Shown here one piece after another: positions 52,344-59,923 of a stretch of 64,000 nucleotides of DNA. The stretch is from assembly GCA_036562565.1 (NCBI GenBank), contig DATCJY010000090.1, positions 45,794 to 109,793 of the forward strand, in the 5' to 3' direction. The first letter of the stretch is position 1. Each line of letters opens with the position of its first letter. The notes beneath the pieces are model-generated. The model was not told the DNA's origin. It did no database searches and saw only the letters and a program-made list of their open reading frames with translations. This stretch comes from DATCJY01 sp036562565 (GTDB taxonomy: Bacteria; Bacteroidota; Bacteroidia; Flavobacteriales_D; Sanyastnellaceae). The position numbers and the translations under genes were made by a program.

Positions 52344-53606
52344 ATGAAAAGAATATATGTAATCCTCGTATTGATTCTATTGGGAGCACAGCCACTGTTT
52401 GCTTCCAAGATATTGATTCCGATGGATAACAGCCAGACCAACCACCTCAAGGCTTACGGAATAGCCTATTGGGTATTGTCCAATAAAATACCGATTGAAT
52501 GGTTGTTGAATTACCGCGGGGGCAGTTTCATGATGGACAATTATCCGGATATCTCAAAGGAATGCAGCATCCGCGGTGTGAGCTACCAGATCATTGCCGA
52601 TGTACAAGCCAATCAGATTTATGCTGAAATAGCAGACCCGGAAGTGAACATGGAGCGTGTGCGCTTGGAAGTAGCCCCCAAAATTGCCGTGTACACACCG
52701 GAGGGAAAATTGCCATGGGATGATGCTGTTACCTTGGTAATGACCTATGCCGAGATTCCTTACGATAAAATTTATGATGAGGAAATCATCCGCGGTGACT
52801 TGGCTAAATACGATTGGCTTCACCTGCACCACGAAGATTTTACCGGCCAATACGGTAAGTTTTACCGCAGCTTTAAGAATGCAGCTTGGTACATTGAAGA
52901 AGTGCGAACCCAAGAAGCCATGGCCAAGAAATTGGGCTTTACCAAGGTATCCAAGATGAAAGAAGCCGTGGCGGTAAGTATCCGCAATTTTGTATTGGGA
53001 GGCGGCTTTTTGTTCACCATGTGCAGTGGAACTGACTCCTTTGATATTGCATTGGCAGCGGAGGGTGTGGACATAGTGGAAAGCGTGTTCGATGGTGACC
53101 CCAGCGACCCTCAAGCACAAGCCAAATTGCGCTTTGATAATGCCTTTGCATTCCAGAATTACCGCATTGAGAAAGACCCCAACATCTATGAGTTCTCAGA
53201 TATTGATGGCACCGAAGACCACAATGCTCTTGGAGAGCTCAAAGACTTCTTCACCTTGTTCGACTTTTCTGCCAAATGGGACATCGTACCCACCATTTTA
53301 ACCCAGAATCACACACAGGTGATAAAAGGTTTTATGGGGCAAACTACTTCATTTCGTTCCCGTTACATCAAAAGCAATGTGACCATCATGGGCGAGACCA
53401 AAAGTCTCAAAACGGCCAAATACATTCACGGTGAATTGGGGCAGGGGCAATGGACCTATTATGGAGGACATGACCCTGAGGATTATCGCCACCTAGTGGG
53501 AGACCCGCCAACAGACTTGGCATTGCACCCCAACTCACCGGGGTACAGATTAATCCTCAATAACATCCTCTTCCCGGCAGCCAAGAGAGAAAAACAAAAG
53601 ACATAA
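52344..53606 (+). CDS. Exported conserved protein, often labelled 'asparagine synthetase B'; glutamine-amidotransferase-like fold suspected
   Basis: 420 residues with a signal peptide (1-20, ending LFAS). Highly conserved-looking segments: 'IPMDNSQTNHLKAYGIAYWV', 'EWLLNYRGGSFMM', 'YDWLHLHHEDFTGQYGKFYR' and 'FTMCSGTDSFDIALAAEGVD'. From memory, databases name such Bacteroidota proteins 'asparagine synthetase B', but there is no N-terminal catalytic Cys, no ATP-pyrophosphatase loop (SGGxDS), and it is exported. The 'G..(C)SGTDSF' region resembles ThuA/class I amidotransferase-like elbows. Real function unknown. Confidence 0.75.
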   Translation: MKRIYVILVLILLGAQPLFASKILIPMDNSQTNHLKAYGIAYWVLSNKIPIEWLLNYRGGSFMMDNYPDISKECSIRGVSYQIIADVQANQIYAEIADPEVNMERVRLEVAPKIAVYTPEGKLPWDDAVTLVMTYAEIPYDKIYDEEIIRGDLAKYDWLHLHHEDFTGQYGKFYRSFKNAAWYIEEVRTQEAMAKKLGFTKVSKMKEAVAVSIRNFVLGGGFLFTMCSGTDSFDIALAAEGVDIVESVFDGDPSDPQAQAKLRFDNAFAFQNYRIEKDPNIYEFSDIDGTEDHNALGELKDFFTLFDFSAKWDIVPTILTQNHTQVIKGFMGQTTSFRSRYIKSNVTIMGETKSLKTAKYIHGELGQGQWTYYGGHDPEDYRHLVGDPPTDLALHPNSPGYRLILNNILFPAAKREKQKT

Positions 53607-53627
53607 TCGCAAGCGAAATTCAAAATA

Positions 53628-53656
53628 AAAAAGGCGTTCCATTTGAACGCCTTTTT
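53628..53656. terminator. Bidirectional intrinsic terminator
   Basis: AAAAAGGCGTTC/GAACGCCTTTTT, a perfect 12-bp stem with loop CATTT, between converging genes. Confidence 0.9.
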
Positions 53657-53700
53657 ACTTTCATTTCCGGTGGAAATATTTTATTTAAATGACTTGCTAA

Positions 53701-54234
53701 TTACGGAGTGTAAGGAATATTGCGCATTTTACCATCGGTGATTAAGCGCTCTTGTCCAGCAGATAAATTGAACAATCTTGCCGAAAAATTCGCGGAGATT
53801 TTATTGTCGGCATTTTTATACAAGTGTATAACTCCTTGAGGGCTATTGGCACCGTTGAAAACAATACCATTTTGTTTATACTCAATCGTATTGTCATCAA
53901 AGTCAACCGTGTACAATGCGCTGTCTAGCGAAACCAATCGGATAGTGAAGATATCAGAGCCACCGGTGTTGCAGCGGAAAACGTGATGCTCGTCCTCATA
54001 GGCATAAGTGATAAGGGCGGTATCCACTTCGGTATAAACGTTATTGATACGCATGGTCCAGCTCATGTTCGGAACGGCCGGCTCTTGTTCTTCCTCTTGT
54101 TCCTCCTCAACAACCGGTTCTATTGTGAAGAGTCCGTTATTGGTGGGTTCACGGTCCTTGCCGCAAGAAGTGACAAGAGCCAAAGACGCACCCATGAAGA
54201 GCACTAGAAATAAGGATATGAATTTATTTGTCAT
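53701..54234 (-). CDS. Lipoprotein of unknown function
   Basis: 177 residues. The signal ends in the lipobox 'LALVTSCGK'. A Glu-rich stretch ('VVEEEQEEEQEP') links to a beta-rich domain ('MSWTMRINNVYTEVDTALIT', 'FTIRLVSLDSALYTVDFDD'). The pattern is common among Bacteroidota surface or periplasmic lipoproteins. No domain recognised. ATG at 54234 preferred over a TTG three codons upstream. Confidence 0.78.
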   Translation of the reverse strand: MTNKFISLFLVLFMGASLALVTSCGKDREPTNNGLFTIEPVVEEEQEEEQEPAVPNMSWTMRINNVYTEVDTALITYAYEDEHHVFRCNTGGSDIFTIRLVSLDSALYTVDFDDNTIEYKQNGIVFNGANSPQGVIHLYKNADNKISANFSARLFNLSAGQERLITDGKMRNIPYTP

Positions 54235-54423
54235 GGCATTCAATTCGGGTTGACGAAGTTAGCGCTTTTGAAAGCTTCATTACGAACCCTTTAATACTCC
54301 ATTTGGCCCATTCATGTTTCAAACAACTATTTCTGTCGTATGATTGTCTATATTTTCCGTGGTAGGATTGCAATTGCGTGTTATAATTGCGCACCATATC
54401 ATTTTTAGCTTGACATTTTCCGA

Positions 54424-55323
54424 ATGAGAAAGAAACTCGCTTCTTTAGTAATAGCCTTGGCTCCGGCAGTTTTATCTGCACAAACTCCTTTTTGGACCGA
54501 AGATTTTGGAGTCGTGCAGAACACTTCCACATGCGATCAGGGGAATTTGGCCAGCAGTTATGTAGGCCCCAACGGAGCTTGGACCATGACGGTAACAGGA
54601 ACAGAAGCGGAGACTCCTAATACGTGGTTTGTGAGTGGTCAAGAACACGGAAATCCGGTGGGAGCGTGCGGTTCTTCATGTGGCGGTACCAACAGAACCC
54701 TGCATGTATCTAATACCAATGATTTGCTTCAACAACCGGATATGGGAGCCTACTTTTATGAGAGTATGAGCATGTTGTGCGGATTTTTACCATGTGGCTC
54801 CACAAGCAAGCGAGTTGAAAGTCCCACGATAAACTGTACCGGTAAATCCAATATTACCCTTTCATTCAAATACATAGAAGGAGGAAATACCATCGACAAT
54901 GCCACCTTGTGGTACTCATCAGACAATGGAGCCAACTGGTCGCAACTTGCAGATATGGCCAAAACCGTCATCTGCTCCGGTGATCGCGGTATTTGGACAG
55001 AGTTCTCCATAGCCATGCCCGCATCGGCTGATAATAACCCGAACGTTAAGATCGGTTTTCAGTGGGTAAACAATGATGATGGTGATGCCACCGACCCAAG
55101 TTTTGCAGTGGATGACATTGTCCTTTCAACTCCTGATGTTGCGGTGACCTGCTGCCCCGGTGATTTCAATTGCGATGGTGTGGTGAACGCATTGGACATG
55201 ATCATCATCGTGAACCAATTTGGTTGTTCAACGGGCTGCACAGCTGATTTGGACGATGATAACATCATCACCGCTGCAGATATCGCCATCTTCAACGGAC
55301 TCTACGGAACCATTTGTCCTTGA
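54424..55323 (+). CDS. Secreted protein with a C-terminal dockerin-like calcium-binding repeat pair
   Basis: 299 residues: signal peptide (1-20, ending LSAQ); a Cys-rich beta domain (about 21-235) opening 'FWTEDFG' and ending 'PSFAVDDIVLS', in the style of MAM/jelly-roll domains; then two 12-residue EF-type loops, D247-N249-D251...D258 and D275-D277-D279...D286, 28 residues apart, each followed by a helix. That is the architecture of type I dockerin. There is no T9SS C-terminal domain. Dockerins bind cohesins, but no cohesin gene is in the window. Export by Sec is clear; surface attachment is not. Confidence 0.75.
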   Translation: MRKKLASLVIALAPAVLSAQTPFWTEDFGVVQNTSTCDQGNLASSYVGPNGAWTMTVTGTEAETPNTWFVSGQEHGNPVGACGSSCGGTNRTLHVSNTNDLLQQPDMGAYFYESMSMLCGFLPCGSTSKRVESPTINCTGKSNITLSFKYIEGGNTIDNATLWYSSDNGANWSQLADMAKTVICSGDRGIWTEFSIAMPASADNNPNVKIGFQWVNNDDGDATDPSFAVDDIVLSTPDVAVTCCPGDFNCDGVVNALDMIIIVNQFGCSTGCTADLDDDNIITAADIAIFNGLYGTICP

Positions 55324-55364
55324 TGCAATTATTGGATACTTTTCATTCTGCATCCGCGGATTAT

Positions 55365-55396
55365 TTTGATTGAAGGTAGGGCTGTCCCTACATTTG
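55365..55396 (+). promoter_or_regulatory. guaB promoter with overlapping inverted repeat
   Basis: TTTG at 55365-55368 and TACATTTG at 55389-55396, 20 bp apart, match the Bacteroidota consensus exactly. A perfect inverted repeat GTAGGG-CTGT-CCCTAC (55376-55391) lies in the spacer and overlaps the -7 element, so a bound repressor would block transcription. The ATG is 31 bp further on. Confidence 0.7.
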
Positions 55397-55427
55397 CACG
55401 AATTTATTTTCATAAATTCAATCATCA

Positions 55428-56903
55428 ATGTCTTATTTGTCTGAAAAAATCGTAGGTGAGGGGCTCACTTATGACGATGTCCTATTAGTTCCTTCTTATT
55501 CAGAAATTCTTCCACGCGAGGTCAATACAAAGTCTAAATTTTCGAGAAATATTGCGCTCAATACTCCGGTGGTATCTGCTGCCATGGATACGGTAACGGA
55601 ATCGGAGATGGCCATTGCGATGGCGCGTGAAGGCGGAATTGGTGTGATTCATAAAAACATGTCCATCGCAGCTCAGGCAGCACACGTTAGAAAAGTGAAG
55701 CGCTCAGAGAGCGGAATGATTCAAGATCCGGTGGTGCTTTCCAAAACTGCAACCGTTGGCGATGCGCTGCGCTTGATGGCCGACAATAAAATAGGAGGTA
55801 TTCCGGTGGTGGATGAGAACGGCAAGTTGGCCGGTATCGTCACCAACCGCGACCTGCGCTTTGAGAAAGACAACACAAAGTCCATCGTGCAGGTAATGAC
55901 CTGTGAGAATATCATCACCACAGACAAACCAAACGACCTTGCCGCTGCCGAAAGCATTTTGCAGCAATTCAAAATTGAGAAATTGCCCGTGGTGGACAGT
56001 GCAGGCAAGCTCATCGGTCTCATTACTTACAAAGACATCATCAAACTCAAGAAATACCCGAACTCCTGCAAGGACAGCCTAGGCCGTTTGCGCGTGGCTG
56101 CCGCAGTGGGAGTGACACACGATACCCTAGAGCGCACCGAGGCTTTGGTGAAGGCCGGAGTAGATGCAGTAGTCATCGATACGGCACACGGTCACAGCAA
56201 GGGCGTGCTGGAGATGCTCAAAAAGGTAAAAGCTGCTTTTGGAGATAAAATTGATGTAGTGGTGGGTAACATAGCCACTGCAGAAGCGGCCAATGCATTG
56301 GTAGATGCCGGTGCAGATGCAGTGAAAGTGGGAATTGGTCCGGGTTCCATTTGCACCACGCGTGTGATTGCGGGTGTGGGAGTACCTCAGCTCACAGCTG
56401 TGATGGATGTTGCCAACGGCATCAAGGATAAAACCATTCCAATCATTGCCGATGGAGGTATCCGCTTCACAGGAGACATTGTGAAAGCATTGGCAGGTGG
56501 TGGTTTCTCCGTCATGATTGGTTCCATGTTGGCCGGCACGGAAGAAAGTCCCGGTGATACCATTATCTACGAAGGCAGAAAATTCAAGTCCTATCGTGGT
56601 ATGGGCTCCGTGGAGGCTATGCAACAAGGCTCCAAGGACCGTTACTTCCAAGACGCTGAAGACGATATCAAGAAATTGGTTCCTGAAGGAATCTCCGGAC
56701 GAGTACCCTACAAAGGAGCAGTGCAGGAAGTAATTTACCAGATTGTTGGCGGATTACGTGCCGGTATGGGCTATTGCGGTGCTGCAAATCTTGAGCAATT
56801 GCGCTCAGCCAAGTTCATCCGCATCACCAATGCCGGTATCAAGGAAAGCCACCCGCACGATGTGTTCATCACACGTGAAGCTCCTAACTACAGCATCAAA
56901 TAA
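55428..56903 (+). CDS. guaB: IMP dehydrogenase
   Basis: 491 residues. It oxidises IMP to XMP with NAD+, the rate-limiting step of GMP synthesis. The catalytic Cys is in 'GPGSICTTRVIAGVG'. Two CBS domains (about 95-215, 'ADNKIGGIPVVDENGKLAGI' and 'QQFKIEKLPVVDSAGKLIGL') are inserted in the barrel and may bind regulatory nucleotides. 'EGLTYDDVLLVPSYSE' is the standard opening. guaA is not next to it. A strong promoter and a terminator bound the gene, so it is monocistronic. Confidence 0.97.
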   Translation: MSYLSEKIVGEGLTYDDVLLVPSYSEILPREVNTKSKFSRNIALNTPVVSAAMDTVTESEMAIAMAREGGIGVIHKNMSIAAQAAHVRKVKRSESGMIQDPVVLSKTATVGDALRLMADNKIGGIPVVDENGKLAGIVTNRDLRFEKDNTKSIVQVMTCENIITTDKPNDLAAAESILQQFKIEKLPVVDSAGKLIGLITYKDIIKLKKYPNSCKDSLGRLRVAAAVGVTHDTLERTEALVKAGVDAVVIDTAHGHSKGVLEMLKKVKAAFGDKIDVVVGNIATAEAANALVDAGADAVKVGIGPGSICTTRVIAGVGVPQLTAVMDVANGIKDKTIPIIADGGIRFTGDIVKALAGGGFSVMIGSMLAGTEESPGDTIIYEGRKFKSYRGMGSVEAMQQGSKDRYFQDAEDDIKKLVPEGISGRVPYKGAVQEVIYQIVGGLRAGMGYCGAANLEQLRSAKFIRITNAGIKESHPHDVFITREAPNYSIK

Positions 56904-56929
56904 TTCCAATTATATCAGGTAAAAATGGC

Positions 56930-56968
56930 AATAGCGAAAAGTGGAACACTTTTCGCTATTCTATTTTT
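56930..56968 (+). terminator. Intrinsic terminator after guaB
   Basis: A perfect 14-bp stem AATAGCGAAAAGTG/CACTTTTCGCTATT with loop GAA, followed by CTATTTTT. Confidence 0.86.
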
Positions 56969-57020
56969 GGTGAGTGATGAACAGTGTTGAATTTTCACTT
57001 TTCATTAATCACTTATTTGG

Positions 57021-57028
57021 TACGTTTG
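57021..57028 (+). promoter_or_regulatory. -7 element for the SurA-like gene cluster
   Basis: TACGTTTG matches TANNTTTG exactly, 33 bp before the ATG at 57062. T-rich sequence about 24 bp upstream may act as the -33 region. Confidence 0.5.
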
Positions 57029-57061
57029 CAATCCTTATATTTTTTAGACAACCCACCTGTT

Positions 57062-59005
57062 ATGAAGAGGTATTCACTGATTTTAATCTTATTCGTTTCA
57101 TTAATAACCAATAAGGCCCTAAGCCAAAACAAAGATGCTACCGTACTGACCATCGAGAATGAGAACGTAACAGTAGAGGAATTTGAAAACATCTTCAAAA
57201 AGAACAATCGCGACTCGGTGATTACTCCTGCAGCGCTTGATGAATACATGGAGCTCTTCATCAACTTCAAGTTGAAGGTGCAAGAGGCCAAACGCCTAGG
57301 ACTCGATACAGTGGCCAAATTCAAAACAGAACTTGACGGATACAGAGCGCAATTGGCACGTCCTTACCTCACCGATGGTGATATGCTCAACGGCCTCATC
57401 AGAGAAGCCTATGAGCGCATGAGCGAAGAAGTTCATGCTGCACATATCCTGGTGAAATGCGACCCGAAAGCTTCTCCTGCCGATACACTGAAGGCCTATA
57501 CCAAAGCAATGACCCTGCGCGAGCGCATCATGTCAGGCGAAGATTTTGGTAAGGTAGCAATGGCCAGCAGTGAAGACCCAAGTGCGAAGGACAACCATGG
57601 CGACCTTGGATTCTTTACCGTTTTCCAAATGGTCTATCCCTTTGAAGATGCGGCATACCGCACCAAAGTGGGCGAGGTGTCCATGCCCGTGCGCACCTCC
57701 TACGGTTATCACCTCATCAAGGTGATTGAAAAACGTCCTGCACAAGGTGAAATCCACGTAGCACACATACTCGTGAAGCCAAAAGGTGAGGAAAACGGTG
57801 AGCAGAACGCACAAACCAAGATTCAGGAAATCTATGACAAACTCATCTCTAAAGAATTGACCTTTGAAGACGCAGCGTTGAAATACAGCGAGGACGGCAG
57901 CTCATCCAAAAAAGGAGGCGAGCTTCCATGGTTCGGAACCGGAAGAATGGTGGAAGAGTTTGAGCGCGCATCATTTGCACTCAAGCATGACGGTGAAATT
58001 TCACAACCCTTCCGTACTTCATACGGCTGGCACATTGTAAAACGCCTTGGCTACAAGCCACTGGCATCGTTTGAGGAAATGGAAAAAGAGCTGAAGGTCA
58101 AAGTTTCCAAAGATGGCCGCTCAGAGAAAACCCGCACCTCATTCGTTCAGAAATTGAAGAAAGAATACAACTACACGTTGGATGAAAAAATAGCTCGACA
58201 AGTATATGCCGCGGCAGACTCCAATGTTTTCAAAGGCACTTGGTCACTCAAGAAAAGCCTCTTGAAGAAAAAACTCATGACCATTGACGGCAAGGAGTTT
58301 AAGGTGGATGACTTCGCGCAATACGTGAACAAGCGCGGCATCGTGCGCGGCATGCAACAACCACCCGTGGAGTACATCAAAAACATGTTGGCCAAATACG
58401 GTGAGGAGCAACTCATGGCGCATGAAGATGCACGCTTGGAGCAGAAATACACTCCATTTCGTCTGCTGATGAAGGAGTACAAAGAAGGCATCTTGCTCTT
58501 TGAACTCACCGATCAAAAAGTGTGGTCAAGAGCCGTAAAAGATTCTGCCGGCCTTGCTCAGTTCTATGAAGAGAACAAGCAGAAATACATGCACCCTGAG
58601 CGTGCCAACGTGGTGATATACACCTGTGCCAATGAGAAAATTGCTGCCGAATTGCGCAAGATGATTCATCAAGGCAAAGACCGCTCAGCAATTGCCGGTG
58701 AGCTCAACAAGAATTCCCAATTGAACTTGCAAGTGGAAGAAGGTGTCTTTGCCAAATCAGACCGAAGCATATTCAGCCACTTCCCATACTGGAGAAGAGG
58801 ATTGAGTGATAATATCCACGAGAACGGCCAAGTAATCATCGTGGACACCAAGGAAGTGCTGCCGGCAACTCCAAAGAAACTGGAAGAAGCGCGCGGTGCT
58901 GTCACATCAGACTACCAGACCTATCTGGAGGAGCAATGGATAAAAGAATTGCGCAGCAAGTACAAATATTCGGTTAACAAAGAAGTTCTTCATAGTATTC
59001 ACTGA
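57062..59005 (+). CDS. Periplasmic peptidyl-prolyl isomerase with two parvulin domains (SurA/PrsA-like)
   Basis: 647 residues. Signal peptide (1-21), a helical chaperone-type N domain (about 25-115), parvulin domain 1 (about 125-225, 'EVHAAHILVKCDPK', 'GDLGFFTVFQMVYPFEDAAY', 'TSYGYHLIKV'), parvulin domain 2 (about 228-325, 'HVAHILVKPKGE', 'GGELPWFGTGRMVEEFERAS', 'TSYGWHIVKRL'), then about 300 residues of helical sequence. Both domains keep the isomerase core. It would help fold outer membrane proteins. It is first of three SurA-like genes in tandem. ATG at 57062 starts the signal peptide. Confidence 0.93.
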   Translation: MKRYSLILILFVSLITNKALSQNKDATVLTIENENVTVEEFENIFKKNNRDSVITPAALDEYMELFINFKLKVQEAKRLGLDTVAKFKTELDGYRAQLARPYLTDGDMLNGLIREAYERMSEEVHAAHILVKCDPKASPADTLKAYTKAMTLRERIMSGEDFGKVAMASSEDPSAKDNHGDLGFFTVFQMVYPFEDAAYRTKVGEVSMPVRTSYGYHLIKVIEKRPAQGEIHVAHILVKPKGEENGEQNAQTKIQEIYDKLISKELTFEDAALKYSEDGSSSKKGGELPWFGTGRMVEEFERASFALKHDGEISQPFRTSYGWHIVKRLGYKPLASFEEMEKELKVKVSKDGRSEKTRTSFVQKLKKEYNYTLDEKIARQVYAAADSNVFKGTWSLKKSLLKKKLMTIDGKEFKVDDFAQYVNKRGIVRGMQQPPVEYIKNMLAKYGEEQLMAHEDARLEQKYTPFRLLMKEYKEGILLFELTDQKVWSRAVKDSAGLAQFYEENKQKYMHPERANVVIYTCANEKIAAELRKMIHQGKDRSAIAGELNKNSQLNLQVEEGVFAKSDRSIFSHFPYWRRGLSDNIHENGQVIIVDTKEVLPATPKKLEEARGAVTSDYQTYLEEQWIKELRSKYKYSVNKEVLHSIH

Positions 59006-59017
59006 TATTATAGCTCT

Positions 59018-59923
59018 TTGGAATATCCTGAAAATAAAATACCTCACGGACTTAAAAACCTCAGTTTAAGACTGGGGTTTTTGTCCTTTGTAACCATAAC
59101 CCTTTGTTCCTGTATTTTTAAGCACACCGATGAGAATGCTGTGGTGAAAGTGGGCGACCATGTGCTCACTTGGACCACCCTCATGGACGTGATTCCTGAC
59201 AACTCATCACCTGAGGACAGTGTAGAACTCGCTGAGCGCTTCATACAGGATTGGGTGAAGGAGCAGCTGGTACTTCGCAAGGCCGAACAAGAACTTGCCG
59301 ATGAAAAGCGCAACTTTGATGAACTCATCGAGAACTACCGCAAATCGCTGCTTACCTATACCTTTGAACAGGAATGGGTAAAACAGAAGCTCGACACGGT
59401 GGTGACCGAAAAAGAGATTGAAGATTATTATCTCGACAACGAAAACAACTTTGAACTGCGCAACTACATTGTAAAGGTGAAATTCTGCGCAGTGTCAATA
59501 GATCATAAAAAACAGCTTCCGCAGTTGAAAAAACTCTTCTTGAGCGTCAAAGAAGAGGATTATGCCAAGTGGGAGCAGATGTGCGTGGAGCTCGGAGCCA
59601 GTTATTACTTCAATGAGGATAAGTGGTTGCTCTGGGACGAGTTCATCAAGCAAGTTCCGCTGGAGGTGGTGGATGTGGAGGCTTTCCTCAAGCGCAACCA
59701 ACCCTTGGAGTTTGAAAAAGACAACAATGTCTATTTCCTGAGGATTACCGATTACCAGCTAAGCGGTAGTCGCTCACCACTGAGCTTTGAACGGGAGCGC
59801 ATCAAAGCCATGATATTGAACAAACGCAGAGTGACACTCCTGGAGAACATGCGCAACGATTTATACCTGAAAGCACTGCAGGACAACGAAGTGAAAACAT
59901 ACTACGGACAACAAGAAAAATGA
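59018..59923 (+). CDS. SurA-like lipoprotein chaperone without a recognisable parvulin domain
   Basis: 301 residues if started at TTG 59018; no ATG is available before the mature protein. 'LRLGFLSFVTITLCSC' forms a lipoprotein signal ending in a lipidated Cys. The mature part ('VVKVGDHVLTWTTLMDVIPD', 'AERFIQDWVKEQLVLRKAEQ', 'EKEIEDYYLDNENNFELRNY') follows the SurA N-domain pattern, but the GG...F..G..V.EFE-type parvulin core is missing, so it is probably chaperone only. A terminator-like hairpin (59054-59082) lies inside its signal-peptide codons. The stop overlaps the next gene's ATG by 4 bp. Confidence 0.82.
   Translation: MEYPENKIPHGLKNLSLRLGFLSFVTITLCSCIFKHTDENAVVKVGDHVLTWTTLMDVIPDNSSPEDSVELAERFIQDWVKEQLVLRKAEQELADEKRNFDELIENYRKSLLTYTFEQEWVKQKLDTVVTEKEIEDYYLDNENNFELRNYIVKVKFCAVSIDHKKQLPQLKKLFLSVKEEDYAKWEQMCVELGASYYFNEDKWLLWDEFIKQVPLEVVDVEAFLKRNQPLEFEKDNNVYFLRITDYQLSGSRSPLSFERERIKAMILNKRRVTLLENMRNDLYLKALQDNEVKTYYGQQEK
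59054..59082 (+). terminator. Terminator-like hairpin within the start of the SurA-like lipoprotein gene
   Basis: AAAAACCTCAGT (59054-59065) pairs with ACTGGGGTTTTT (59071-59082, one G-T pair) over loop TTAAG and ends in T's. It is 49 bp after the stop of the upstream gene but inside the codons of the downstream signal peptide, so it may act as an attenuator between the two genes. Confidence 0.65.
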
